From Eremophila alpestris peregrina (lineage: Eukaryota; Chordata; Aves; Passeriformes; Alaudidae): a stretch of DNA of 64,000 nucleotides. Shown here piece after piece: positions 46,991 through 60,735 of this stretch. The notes under the pieces were generated by a model. The model ran no database searches, was not told where the DNA came from, and worked only from the letters and a program-made list of their open reading frames with translations. The stretch lies in assembly GCA_009792885.1 (NCBI GenBank), contig WMCF01000007.1, forward strand, positions 3,636,500 to 3,700,499, given 5' to 3'. The translations under genes and the position numbers were made by a program. Within the stretch, counting starts at the first letter, position 1. Each line of letters opens with the position of its first letter.

Positions 46991-49900
46991 GAGCCCAGGA
47001 GAAAATCATATATTCAAATATATAAGCTTTCATTCCTGAGTAAAAGGGACTGGCTTTAAGAAGACTGCAGAAAAATAACTATGAATTTTTAAGTTTCCTT
47101 ATATGGCAAAAGTTAACCAAGAAAATGCACCCCAAAGTTCAGTCTTTTCAAGTATAGCATTCCAGGCTTTTGTAACAAAACAGGAGAGGGAAATTTTACA
47201 AGGAAAGGAGGCTAAAGATCTTGGTAGGCTGCATAAGAGAGAGACATACTATGAATACTTCGTTTCTCATTTTAAGATGAATTAAGACTGTATTCCAAAT
47301 CCAGAAGACTAGTACTATGTGCACACATATATTTGTATTTCATTCTCTAAAGAAGGGTAGAAAGGGGTTGGGAAAAGTTTGAGAGAACCTTTATAAAATC
47401 ACTAGCAAGATAATATAGGTAAGAATATTTTCATTAATTAAAGATATAACTTTTCTTAACATAGAAGTGTTACCCTTAGATTTCTGACTGCTCTCAAAGA
47501 GACTAATTTTGACTAAATTCTTTTTAAAAAATTTAAAATTTTGGAGTTACTGTTTGTTGCTTTTAGCAATAAGATTAGACTAAATTTTCTCACTTTAATT
47601 GAAGGTTACAGCAGTGTAGTTGATGTTGGACTGAAAATGTCCCTTCTAAAAGGACTAAACACTAAACCCCTCCTTTTGTACTTATTTATTTAAAATTAAT
47701 CCAAAATTTTGCCATTTCTGTTTATGAAATGCTTTAATCTTTGAATATTTTTTCTTATTTACTAATCTTTTCTAAAAGATTGTTAGCTATTCATTTTTCA
47801 ACATTTGTTTTTCAGCATACTATTTTTTTATTTCATGTAGCTGTAGATATTAAACAAGTAAAGCTTTACATGTATTTTCTCATAAATTCATGTCCTGACT
47901 GCCAAACCTAGTATCTTTTTCAATTCTAAAATCAGTTAAGAAAAATCCTATCTTATTGGCAAGAATGCCAAAACTTATCTTTAATCTGGTGGTGTGCACC
48001 CATCTTCAGTGAGCTACCCTTGCACTGCCAGACATGTTGCTTCTTGTAACTCCTGAGCTCTACTTCTCTGCTGTCCCCAAAGCAGTAAGAGCTGTGATAA
48101 CATTTCCTGGTTGAAATACTGATATGGCACTCTGCTCTTTCATGACACGTCATCTCTTTCACTCTCTTCTTTCTCCGGCCAACTCTGTTAGGTTTTTCAC
48201 AGAAGAGATCCATTCTGAAACACAAGTTCAGTCTCTCTGACATACCTGTCCTTTCCTTAGCCCTTTTATGCCCTTTTTCCTGATAGGATTTGAGAAGTGC
48301 TGGGAGGGAAGGATTTGTAGGCAAAAATGCCTGAGAAACTATATAGGGAGCATTGTTTCCATCTGGTGAACTTTGTGTGGTTCACCAGAGAAAAACTCGT
48401 AATCCATCTGTCTTTCCTGGGTACGTAAGAAGAGATTGCTCTGTAATAAATACTATCAGTGTTCTGGACAGCAGCAGGAGTGGTTGTGAAATGAAACAGG
48501 ACTTTCACCATGCAGTAGGAGCTTCCTTTTAGAACACCTTTTCAGCTGCTAGTGTCTTTTTGTTTTCACTTCTCTTCCCAGATTTTTGCGGACCCTCAGA
48601 GGGTTGGCTGGGGGGTGTCATAATCCAGTTAAAATGTGCCTCAGAGCTGGAAATTCAGCCTTGTAAATCAGGAAAGGAGTTTACAGGGGAGAAGGACTCT
48701 AATGGCTGCCTCAAAATTTGCACTCAAATTAAAGAAAAAATATTAATGTCAACCTCAACAACATTATAAGTTATAATTACTTTTTTGCTTAATAATTTCA
48801 GCCCATTAAATTATTAACAGAAGTTTATTACTAGGAATTGATAGTCTTTCTGAAAAAACAGACATAAGCATTTAGTTAAAGAAGTCTCTTCTATTCAAAT
48901 AACAGTCCAGAGTATTTTCACAAAGACATATAATTTCTTTAAAAACTATGCAATTTGTAGGCAGAAAAAGCTAGAGGAGGCAATACTAATATCAATATAA
49001 AATGATTTTTAATTAATGAAATTAGGTTCGTAAAATTGACAGCAGCTGAGTAGAGAGTAATCATGTTCAGAAAGCTACTCAGCGGTTTGTTTAAAAGAAG
49101 TCGTTAAAGTCGTGATTTAGTTGTTTTGTCTTGCTTACCCACCACATAAGCAGTTAAACCAAAACATTCCATTTTACTGTTATGAAAGCAAAAATGTGGG
49201 CTTTTAAAAGAGCTGTAAATTAGGTTGTGCTGGAAGCATCCATTTTCTTGCCTCCATCACTGCCAACTCCCACTGTTTTCTTTGATAAATGATTTGCAGA
49301 CTACTATTATTATTTATGTGTTTTACAATTACTACGAATGACACCTCCCCTTCCTCAGCCCTAAGCCACAAATCTGAAATGAATAAATGCTGTTTATTGT
49401 GACAGTCTGCCTTTTGTCTGTGGAACAATGACAAACTACATCACTGACAGCCAGTTGCCGTTTTTAACTACTGCTCTCGAGCTCAGTCTTTGAGTGTTCT
49501 TCAGAACATGACAACAGTCAGTGTGGAATAAAATGAGTGAGATTGCATTGTGTTTGTTTAGCATGCTGTGACACCATTGTCCAATACAGTGAGTAAACAG
49601 GAAGAATAAATTACAATAACCCCAATAGCTTTTAGTTCCCAGTACTTCACTGAGATTTTTACAACTGTGGTCATATAAAAATTAATATATTATTGCTTTT
49701 TAGCATCAGTCATTTTGATATTCATATAGAGAATTGCCTTTTCACTGGAAATAAGTGAGGGAGCAGAAATAAAGGGAGCACTTTTAATTATTTGTGAAAT
49801 TGAAGAGCATTTATATTTTCTCTGTCTGAGCTCTTCAACAGATCTAAAGGCAGCATGGACTTCATCTGTATGAATTTTATAAATGTCTTCTGACCTGCAG

Positions 49901-52900
49901 CTAGTCAGTTTTTAAATGCTAGAATGACCTAGAACTTGTTTAATATCTAATTGTGCCTAGCAGAGCTGAGTTAGAGGGTAACTCAGTTCTTATCTTTTGA
50001 TTAGACCTTGGCTTTTATCTAAATGCAAACTTGTAAATATGCCAGAGTATGTATTTATTTATTTATTTGATGTAATTTTCTCTCAGAGTTTGAACATTAG
50101 TCTAGCATTTCTTCTTGAAACCAGATGTTATCCTTTTGCTAATGCTCCTCCTCCCTTTACATGCACCTGGTGCACGTGTGCACACACACAAGCATACAAC
50201 AGGGCTAGTTTGTAATCCTTTTTCTCTGTATTTATGTGTGTTTGTGACATAATGAATACTGCATTGGTGTTTTACTTAAATATCTAAACATCACAAAGGA
50301 TCTTTTGGCATTTGTATTACCTTATTAAAACCTTGTGCTACTATTAGTAATTGAATAGAGACGTCTAGTGATTAATTTAGGTCTTTGTCCAGTGTAAAAT
50401 GCTGTGAAACCAAAAAAAGTTGTCTTCCTGAATTGCATACAGTATTCTGACCAATCTAGGTCTTTTAAAATTCCGTGGTTTACATGTGATGTTCAATTTT
50501 TTTTCCTCCAAGCAAAGATAATGGAGAGAACATGAGCTAATTCCAAGCCTGCCTTGGTGCTGCCAGTTTGTAGAAAATGTATTTATAATTGAAAAGACAT
50601 AATCCTGCAGTCTTTGAATTTACCATAATTTCATGCAATAAAAACTGCAGTTAATTTTTTAATGCATCTCCAATAAAAAAATCTGCCTTCTCTTCTTCAA
50701 CCATCTCTATCTCCTTTCCTAATGTCTTTTTAAAATTATTTTATTTCCCTTTGAAGTCTCCTTTACCCCTTTTATTTTTCCGACTTCCTCTCTTTCTCCT
50801 TGAAGAAACACCTAGATTTGTTCTCACTGTAGTTTTCTGCCTGCTGTATAGTGGGATGTGTTATTTTCATTTTTAAATACAATCAAAAGCCATAAAGTAG
50901 AGAGTAGGGTAGCTTCAGAGTGCACAGATTCTTATCCTTGTATCAGTCATTCCTCCAGGATTGCAATTGTTGTACTTACACCTGAGGAAACCCTTCAAGA
51001 AAGTCCATGATGTAGGTCATCATATATCTTTGCATACTGATTAATAGGTGATATAACTTCATACTCCATTTATCGATGAGACCAGTAAAGACAAATAACA
51101 TACTTGGATATTTGAAAGAACTATTTTGTAAAAAGCTTTTTGAGGGTTAAATATGGTAAAGTACTTTAAAATATAGTGTGGCAATATAAGCATTAAAAGG
51201 TTCATCTAACAAGGTAGGAAAAGGGGGTGTGTTTTCTGTGGGCAGGAAGTCAGAATTGCAATTAGCTTCTCTTACCAAAGAGATTAAGATTAATCCACGC
51301 TGAACCTAAAAAAAAAAAAAAATACTTCTAATTCCAGCCTTTTTAACTTTACAGTTTTTTATAGTGTTGGGCAGCAGGAAATTAATGAGAGAATCACATA
51401 GCATAGCAATATATAAAATCAAGAACAGGCATATACATTGAGGAAAGAAAGCAATTTGGACATTCTCTCATTTCTATTCTAATCCAATAGAAAACACTTC
51501 ATCCTCTTGCATTGCTTCCTGGCTGCTGAACACATTCCCATTTGAATAAACAATGTTGGCTCATTCATGGAGCTGAAGTATCCTTCCTAAAGACATAAAG
51601 TGTGGTTTAACTATATCAGATAATATCTAGGTTATAGCCATTATCTAGCTATGATAAGCTACTTGCCATCCATCAGTAGAGCTATCCAAACATTAATGAG
51701 TTCCTTTTGAATCTGGAGAGTACTTAAGCTTTCATGATAGTTATTCACAGCTGTATATTGATTTGGGTTTTTTTCACTTTCACTTTGAATTTTACTGAGA
51801 TGATTTAAGAAAGTCACCTTATTAGTAATTTCCTGTGTATTATAATTGAAAGTTATTGAAAGTTTAAAATAACATTTTTACACAAGGACAATGGATTATC
51901 TCTCAAAATCTTAATACAAAGCATGTAGCACTAATTCTGATATTTAAGATGAAAATCTAACAAACGCGTGTTCAAAATTAAATTGGTGCTTATTGTCATT
52001 TGAATGTATGCTCAGAGATTGATAAATACTAATAAAAAATTGAGTAAAACATATACAAAAGGTGCCCTACTAGTTTGACATAGAGAGGAGACTTCATACT
52101 TCCTGGCAACTTCTGTTATCAATTACAAAAACTTCAGAACAGAAATAATTTGCAATATTGACTGCCCAAAGTTAAGTTTCCATCAGGAGTGTAATAGTAA
52201 ATTCTGATTTTCCATTTTTAGTTTCCTAATGTGATTTTAAATGTTATAATCTACGTAGATATGAAGATTTACATGAACATAAAAATTCACTTGAGTTATG
52301 GTGATCTAATTAACTTTGCTATTTCTCAAACCTGTAGAGAAATTGCCATTTCACATAAATAGAACAGCTTTAAAGTAACTTTGCCTAAACTACGCATTTG
52401 AAGCACTCATATAGGTAGCCTGTGTTTTGGGTTTTTGTCTACAACCACGAGCATTCTCTGAGTGCTGCTCTATGTCTCACATTCATAGATTTTAGAGGAA
52501 CTTTGGCATGCAAATCAACACTGAGCATCAGCAGAAACATGCAGACATAGAATTTGACTGTTGACTGCCAGACAGCCTAATTTTCCTGCAAAGTTGCCTT
52601 AGGTATCACATCATGAGCTTGCAAAACAATGTAGAAACACATTCAGAATGGAATGTGACTTTAATTAATACAGTCACCAAAACTGCATAAATGGAAATAT
52701 CTCTGAGACTGTTGTCAGTGTCAGCTTAATTCCTGATCTTAATCTCTAGAGAAGTTGCTATATCAAGTATGAACTAACAGAGCAAAGCAAACATCAGAAA
52801 AGCTGCCATGTGACTGAAAAGCAAAATGAAACAAAAATCATGGAAGGTTTATAAAGTTTGCCAGAGATTTCTTGTTACTTGTTAATTTTCTATATAGAAT

Positions 52901-53021
52901 ATGAGAAACCATTGTGAAAAGCATCCATAGTTCTGGTTAAATTAATTGTCTATTTGGATAATGTATTGACCATAAGTAATTTGCATTAACTTCAACTGTA
53001 ATAGGGTGCTAATGTCAGTTG
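46991..53021. other. AT-rich unassigned DNA up to the gap
   Basis: No gene or known repeat recognised. The minus frame 47953-48324 (123 codons, TTG start) is basic and unrecognised. The region 49440-49640 is non-repetitive and might be regulatory. A CACACACACA run is near 50180, and a 15-base A-run at 51308-51322. Confidence 0.4.
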
Positions 53022-53296
53022 NNNNNNNNNNNNNNNNNNNNNNNNNNNNNNNNNNNNNNNNNNNNNNNNNNNNNNNNNNNNNNNNNNNNNNNNNNNNNNN
53101 NNNNNNNNNNNNNNNNNNNNNNNNNNNNNNNNNNNNNNNNNNNNNNNNNNNNNNNNNNNNNNNNNNNNNNNNNNNNNNNNNNNNNNNNNNNNNNNNNNNN
53201 NNNNNNNNNNNNNNNNNNNNNNNNNNNNNNNNNNNNNNNNNNNNNNNNNNNNNNNNNNNNNNNNNNNNNNNNNNNNNNNNNNNNNNNNNNNNNNNN
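53022..53296. other. Assembly gap (275 N)
   Basis: A run of 275 undetermined bases. The non-round length suggests an estimated gap and not a fixed placeholder. Four apparent open frames across 52942-53386 exist only because N codons are not read as stops. Confidence 0.99.
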
Positions 53297-53794
53297 AAGA
53301 TTAGAACTAAAATATATGCCATTTTTTTGTAGAATATAGAATGAAATCCCTATTAACATGTGGTCTCCACTATGAAGTTTCAGCATGGATCCCTCAGACT
53401 TTGCAGAGGATTTAAAAAATCTTTTTGGAGTAATTACATAAATATGTAAAGGAAATATCTTTGTTTCCTCATGTTATCTGGCAGAAGCTTACTGCAAATA
53501 AAAAAAGGAAGGAGTGTCTGGAAGGATGCTAACAATTGGGTTTTTCCACAGTATGCACTGCACCTGGTGCTGCTAAAAACCTAGAAGTGGGGAGCAGTTG
53601 GCCAAGGAGGAAGTATTAGCCAGTGGTGAAAGTTTCTATGGGTTATTGAAGACTAAGGAGAGTTATGAAGAGCACCATAAGAATATGACACATCAAATGA
53701 AAGTAAATTCAGCAGTGGCTGATAAAATTCATCCTCCCTAAGAGGGAAACAGCACACACTGCAGTGAGTGAATTATAGTATCCTTTTTGTACTG
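53297..53794. other. Unassigned DNA right of the gap
   Basis: No clear feature. The part from about 53570 may belong to the old CR1 that is recognisable from 53795, but I cannot align it with confidence. Confidence 0.35.
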
Positions 53795-54015
53795 AGGGAC
53801 TCTGAATTAGACCTAGCCTCTCAGGACAAAGATCTAGGCATCACTGTAGACAGCTCAATGAAGACATCTGTTTAAAATGTATCAGAGGTCAAAAAAAATG
53901 GAATAATTTGGGCTGTGTAGGGAATATTATGGAAAATATTACAATGTTCCGTAAGTTGATGTACATCCTTACCTTGACTGTTAAAGTCCATTTTGGTCAA
54001 CTCTTGTGTGAAAAT
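53795..54015 (+). mobile_element. Old CR1-type LINE remnant (ORF2, after the RT core)
   Basis: The frame at 53801-53872 reads SELDLASQ, then DKDLGITVDSSMKTSV, then a stop. This matches the conserved segment after the reverse-transcriptase core in CR1-type elements (KDLG..VDS pattern). Further on, WAV then GILWKI and ENITMF-like pieces in shifting frames fit the following 'ENKT..' segment. It is very decayed (stops and frameshifts every few dozen codons), so much older than the element at the right edge. The boundaries are uncertain. Confidence 0.6.
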
Positions 54016-54888
54016 TGTATGAAGAGGAAAAAGGAAGGTTACTCAAGGGTACCTATAGTTTCCATCTGCTTAGAAGGGAGAAAAGTAAAAAGAAATATGA
54101 AATTCTGAATACTAATCAAAATCTCAACTGGATGTTTCTTTTTTTTAATCTTAATAAAGAGATTAGCTAGAGAGGCATGTTCTTTCATGAAATGTGCCAT
54201 TATCTTTAGCACTTAGCACCTTATATTTCGTTCAGCTTGCAATTTGTGAAAGTTTTTATTTAAATGCTATAAATAGTTTTTTTCTATTTGTAACAAATGG
54301 TTTTTTAAGAACAGGAAGGTAGAGGAGATAACTGTGGAGGCTAGTTGCATAGCTGTCTATCTGTATGTTTTGCAGGAATACTTTTCAGATTGTGATGGCA
54401 GAGTGGAAATTCAGAATGCACTAAGAACAACCCAGCAGCCAAATGCTCCAGTAGAGCACTTGCCCAAATATATTTTCAAAATACTATAATACCCTTAGGT
54501 GACTGCAGTGATCAGAGCTGTTTTAGACAGTGTGCAAACTTCTAACTTTTCTATATTGGAGACTTTAAATGGCTGGAAATATGGGTTAGTTGTTGTATTG
54601 GCTGTTGGAAAAGAAGGCAGTTACCAAATGGTTTATTATTAGTTTCTAGAAGGACATTATAGTGGAAGATCCTGTCACAGTTATATGCACAATTAAACAT
54701 CAGAATAAAACGGAGCAAAATGAGGAAAAGGCTCAGGAGTCCTCTTTCTCCCTTCCTTGCTTTTCTTTATTTTCATTGTCCCTATTTTTCTTCCTCAATG
54801 TTTCTCTTAACTATTTTCTTAAGTTAGAAATGTTACTCTTCAAAGGTGAAGACTTCTTGATAAATTCTGATTTTTTACACTGTCAATT

Positions 54889-54917
54889 TATTACTTCTAC
54901 AGTATGTAGAAGTAATA
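54889..54917. repeat. Perfect 13-base inverted repeat, 3-base loop
   Basis: TATTACTTCTACA (54889-54901) and TGTAGAAGTAATA (54905-54917) are exact reverse complements separated by GTA. The hairpin is strong but lacks the length of a microRNA precursor and has no T-tract terminator. It may be a small fold-back duplication. Confidence 0.9.
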
Positions 54918-57900
54918 CGTTCTCTTTTTTAAATTTTCCCTGTCCTTTGTTGCTGGAGGAATTAATAGAATTCCTTCTGGTCTTCATCCTGGGAAAAATA
55001 CTACAACTCAGCCATAATATTTTAAAATAATAAAGTATAAGTAAAATGTATTTATATTTAAAATTTCTAACAAATGTATTATTTAATCATGTGAAAATGC
55101 AAATAATAAGGATCATCAAGGGTGGGTAGACCTGAGATCTGTCTATCTTTAAACTATAAAATAAAAACATTTATCCACACTTCTTCCTTAAAATATCATT
55201 ATGAGCTGAGTTAGCTATATTTTACTGAACTTCAAAAACTGTTGAAAGGGCAAGAAATGAAGGTATTAACTCCCTGTTGAAATCTAGGTAGAAAACACAC
55301 AGTCATAGGTTTCTGGGCATAAGAACTATGAGAAAACTGTTGGAGAACTGAAGTGTGCTCTCAGTTGCCTGGCAAGATTTCATCTGATATATAAAGAATT
55401 AAGGTAGTGTCATGGGTTGATCATTAGACAGTTTTTGATTGCTACACTTGCAGTAGTTCTTAAATATCATGAAGTACAAGTAGTACAACAAATCCATTGA
55501 GAGCCAAAGACTAAATGATTGCAGTCTCATTTCTAATGTCTTTTATGGCTATTGTATAAAAATTGGTCAAGAAATATTAGATTAGTTACATAACTGATGC
55601 TTGAATCCATCTCTTTTTCCATTGTACACTGCCATAAAGTAATAAATTATGATAAGGGGGAAAGTAAAGTTTAGACACCATCTGCATGGAAATGACTCCC
55701 TTATTCTCATTATAAGATATATTATTCAACCAGTGCTTTCTCTGTTAATTATGTGTAAAAATGATAGTACAGAGTAAGCAAGATTCTCTGTTTTATCAAG
55801 TTTTATGCATCATTGAAGTCAAAGCCTCTTATGTTAACAGTAAGATTCTTATCAATCAAATACCTGAAGAGATAAAAAATTGATGATTTGGTTTTGATAA
55901 AACCTATTCTTTAAAAACCCATCTTGACTAATTGGCTGGATTATATTCGTTCATATAATACCTTAAAATCTTCAGTGTTTTACCTGGTACTGTTGACAGG
56001 CCACACACCTATATTTACAAGGACTTCCCAATGGATTATTTCACAGATGGCACTGTTTTGACTGTGGACTCTTAACATTTCAGCCCAATTAATTTCCACA
56101 CATACTGAAAAAAAACTTGCTAGCTCATCAGTTAATTCTTTCAAAACTCCTCTACTTTATCTGACATTCTGATTTTAAAATGATGGGTTTAAGAACTGTG
56201 TTAAACATTATTTTATGTTTAAACATAGTTTCTGTCAACAAGAAACTGATTTCATTACTATGATCACATGTACAAGAAGCTTTCTGCCTAAGTACAGAAT
56301 GAAGCAATTTTTTTTATAATGCTGAGATTTTTATTTGTGCTGGCCATAGAGTTTTCCTTTGTACGTATTCCTCAACTTTTTTTTTGTAATATATGTTTCT
56401 TCTAATTGTCAATTTTTCCTAATTATCGTGTATAGTTTCAGTTTCCTCTCAACTGCCTAATGTGTTGTTCTTGTAACTGGTTTTGATTTCATTATTGTTT
56501 TTTAAGTGTTTATTCTGTAGAAACCAAGGTACGTCTGTTTCTCTTTCAGACTTCTCATTTAGTGCATGAAAATTAAATATTCTACCAATCTTTAGTCATG
56601 CAGTCTATGCTTTATGATTTGTATGGCATAGTGAATGATCATCAACCTACCTATGCAGTCATTTTTAGAAGACTAATTTGTATTTAGAGCTTTTATTGTT
56701 TTAGAAAGAATTTCAGAGTGCAGGCAAGCAGAGAAATATCTTCAAAGTAATAAGATTTTTCTCAAAGGACTAGAGTAGACTTTAGTGAAGATCAAAAAAA
56801 TTCAAATCTATTAAAAGTGACTCTATGTGTGAAAAATCTACTAGAGAATTACATGAAAGTGGTAGGAGCAACTTCTGAAACATGTTAGATAAAGCTGAAA
56901 AATAAGCTGAATCTCAAGCTGCCATTTATTTTCCAGCTTAGTGATGTCACTGTGGCTGTCACAAGCTGTGTTGCCTTGCACATGGGGCTGGAAGCCTCAT
57001 ATAGTAAATCCTTGTTCTCCCTTTGATTCCTCTGTGCCTTATCAGAAGAGATGCACATACAACTCTGCATAATACAAGGCAGTATTATTTAGCAGAGTGC
57101 TCCTGCAACATACGCAAACCACTCATTTCTTGTTAATATGGCAACAGCAGAGTGTCTCCAGAGGTTTGTCCAGCCTTATAATGAGAGGCCTGTGTTATGT
57201 GCAGTTCTGTAGACTCAGAAGTGGCCATGGATTCATCCCCTGCTGTGAAATTTGGCTGCTGCCTGAGGCCCTGTGGAAATCATGTTTCTTGCTATGCTCG
57301 ACCACGTGCGAGCCTCCCTGCTGAGAAAAGCAAGGAAATTTGCTGAACTGGGTTCATCTATTTCTCTCCCTCATCATCTCAGACAGAGAGAAAAGGATCT
57401 GCAGGGCAATGTTTCCATCCTGGTTTTTTATTTCTGAGAGGGAGGTAGGACGGTCACCAACACATTCCTTAGGCTGTGGTGACTGGTGAAGTCAGTAAGG
57501 GACCTGATTTTTGGAGGACAGTCAGACAGACGAGGCAGATGGAGCAGACGATCTCAGCAGCTATGACCATGTTGAAAAGACAGTGGTAGAAGCCTTGAAT
57601 ATTCCTTTTTCCTCAAGAAGTTCCAAAACTGAGGTGTAGGAGAAAAACTGAAAGGTGTAATGCGCTTCATCCCTGCTTTTGTTACAATGTGCCAAAATCA
57701 ATGAAAGAGTAAAAATCACATGCCTGTTTTTATAGTTTATCTATCTAATCTCATCTAGTTAATGTCTACCCCCTCATTTTTCATCTGGGAGATGAGTTCC
57801 AAGAGCCAGTGAAATGTAAGGGACCAAATGCTGAAGAAAAGCCTGTCCATCTATGTACTTAAAAACAAAACAAAAAAAATTGCATACAAAAACTACTGTA

Positions 57901-58806
57901 CAGAAATGGGTATTTTATGTGCTGAAGTGTTTAGAAAAAAACCCAACGAATCAGAAAACTTACCAAATCCCCCCCAAGAATGTACAAGGATTTGATCTCA
58001 AATAGAAGGGGTATTTAGTATTTGTTAGGCTCAGTCTGGAGAACAGTAAACCTGGAATGAAAGAAACAGTAAGTTAGATGAGTATAAATGGAAACTACTT
58101 TTGAGAATGCAGCTGATGTGATGGGGAGTAAAGACAATTTTATTTGCTTTGTGTTCTTTCTTGGTCTAATGTTTCTTATTAAACAACCTGCAAAGAGCTT
58201 GTCTGGTATAAATAGTAAGCGTATTGAAGTTAATAGACCTGTTATAGTATATAATGATTTGAATTGGTCAAAGGAGAGATAAAATGTTGCTGATAATGTT
58301 AATAGCAAAGTTTTAATAAGGAGGCAAAAGACATGGCCTTTTTTGGTTGTTTATTCAATTGTGCCACGGAATTAGGGAATAGCGGGCACCAAGAGAAGAC
58401 TGGAGACAGCATTATAGGGAGCATGACTATAGCTGGAGAGAGATCCCTCACAAATGAGAAAATATAACTTGTTATAGTGAGAGAACAGAAGGCACTATAT
58501 AAATACACATTGAAGAGGTGTGTGCTGAGAATGATTTCAGATGGACTGGAGGGAGGAGATCACAGGAAGGCAGTGCAGAAGTCAGTGGTTCCTTTCTCAG
58601 TGATTCTGAAAGGAATGTCTGTTACAAAACAACAGATTCAAAGAAGAACAAAAGAAAATTGAAATGTAGGTCCTACCAAAAAAGTAGAAGAGTAATGTAG
58701 TAAGGAAAATCAAGAAAAGGAAACATTTTTGTTTTATAAGTATCTTTTTTATATCTATATATTCAGCCATATTTTTAACATAAAGAAATAGCTAGTAGTG
58801 TTTGTA

Positions 58807-58828
58807 TGTGTGTGTATATATATGTGTG
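58807..58828 (+). repeat. TG/TA dinucleotide microsatellite
   Basis: An alternating TGTGTGTGTATATATATGTGTG-type run of about 22 bases. A related TA/CATA run lies 100 bases downstream (58931-58952). Confidence 0.85.
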
Positions 58829-60735
58829 CAGGGGCTGTTAAGTGTAAATCCTTTGTTTCTTTTGAGAAATAATAATGAAGCCTAATAAATCTTGTAACCC
58901 ATAAAATATTGCATAGGAAGATTTTTTCAGTATGTATATATACATACATACACTAATATAGAGCTTTTAAGTAGAACACTGTGTTTTCAATATCTTGTTT
59001 AAACATAGCTTATGACCTAGTTTAAGACTGATGAGTGGTAACATTTGTGGGAATCCTATAGGATTCTGTCTTTAGGCCTTTTTTGCAATAAGGAACTACC
59101 AGAAATCCTCCTGCACACACAAAAAAAACCCAACCCCAAAAACAACAACAAAAGTAATTTGTTTCACCTATTATCCTCATAATAATTTGGAGATAGAATA
59201 TGTAGAATTATGTGGACATATAATCAAACTGCTTTTGAAAACCATTACATTTCCTCGTTTACATGACATGCTAAAATATTTGATTTAATATTTTTCCCTT
59301 TTTAATTATTTTGTTTTGATCAATTGATTATGTGAAATCATTCCTTTAAGTCAAGAAATTTTCAGTAAAAATATTAGTTTTTGTTGTGAGGCAGGAAAAG
59401 AAATGTAGTGTATTTAAGTTAAAGGATTTTATGTGGTGATTTGGAATTGGTAAGTCAAACAGTAGGTAGATATAGATAGTGCAACTAATGTAGAATAGGC
59501 AAGTGCTTTAAAATTGAATTATACATATAAAGAGGGAGGAAAAAAAGCTACTCTTGTGGGCAGTTGCAGGAAGGTGGGGAAAAAACTCTTCAGATATTGC
59601 AGTAATTCTAGAGTATAATAATACAGCTGACATACAGTATTCTTTTTACCTCCCTAGAGTCTACTTCCTTTAGACCACATGAACAAAGAAATGCAAAACC
59701 ATCCCCATTAGGACTTAAAAGAATATTTTTCTTCACACCAATTGTCATCTTGGCTGCATTATCTGGATAATATTTTACTTTATTTTTTTTATTGTTACAG
59801 ATGACTATTCAAACACTACCATAGCATTTTTTTAATGTTTTTTATTATCTATTTATATAATGCATCCAATTCTTTGTCTAGTTTTAAGTTGCTCTATAAA
59901 ATAATTTGCTGCAGCCTTGCTCTGTGAATTTTTTGGTTTTTTAGGTGAATAATCTGTAAGGCAGTTCAGTTCAACTGCATAAAACAAGTAAAGGGTGTCA
60001 TTTCATTGTGAGCCCCACTTTTTTATAGTATTGGAGTTCAAATTTTAGAAAGAACCAAAGTACTTTCTAGGTAACAATAAAGTCTGTATTACGGCTTTCA
60101 TTTGTGACTTTGGGAATAAATTGCAGTGTGGGAAAAGCAGCTGAAAATGTGGATAAAAGTCGAATGCAGGATTATTGTAGACCCTGTCAAAATAAATGGT
60201 AGAATATTTTTTAGTATGTAATTAAATGTCAAGATTTGTGAGTTAATGGAATTTCTGTAGTCACATCAAGGTCAGACGAGCAATTACTGTTTATGAATTA
60301 TCTGAAATCTTTTATAGCCTCTTCTAGCTAGTCTTATAGCATCTATTTATATTAGACATCTTTGCCATTTCTGATGTTTCTCCCCCATAGTTTCTGTTAA
60401 CAGCAATGTGGTGCATTTTGTCAATTCTGTAGTTGTTTGCAAAACCTTCCTTTATTTCACTGAAGTGCTTGCAATTAGCCCACTTCTCCCCATTGAGAAA
60501 CATCTTTGTAATAACAGCTTTCCTGGCAGAGCTTTTGTTAGGGAGGTTTTAAAATCAAGAGTCTACAAAGGTTGGGAAAAATCCAATCATACAAAAGTTC
60601 AGCAAATCCCTTTCAAGGTCATATCAGTTAAGATTACATAGATTTTCCACTTCAACAAACAGTAGAGTTTTGCATTTTTAGGGATGAATTCAGAATGATA
60701 GAATTAATAAAATAAACCGATTTTAAAAGAAATTG

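Larger units (their letters stand above)
54016..60735. other. AT-rich unassigned DNA with small repeats
   Basis: No gene recognised. It contains a perfect 13-base-stem hairpin (54889-54917), a TG/TA microsatellite (about 58807-58828), a TATGTATATATACATACATA palindromic run (58931-58952) and an A/C-rich tract (about 59117-59152). The segment 56890-57330 is less AT-rich, with GTGATGTCACTG (56940-56951, CRE-like) and a CCACGTGCG E-box (about 57302). It may be regulatory but is otherwise unremarkable. Confidence 0.4.

Noticed and set aside
47953..48324. 123-codon minus frame, Lys/Arg-rich
   Set aside because: Starts at TTG, has no known similarity, and lies in ordinary AT-rich DNA without convincing splice signals. 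Treated as chance.
52942..53386. Four frames of 106-126 codons
   Set aside because: They consist mainly of undetermined N codons across the assembly gap.
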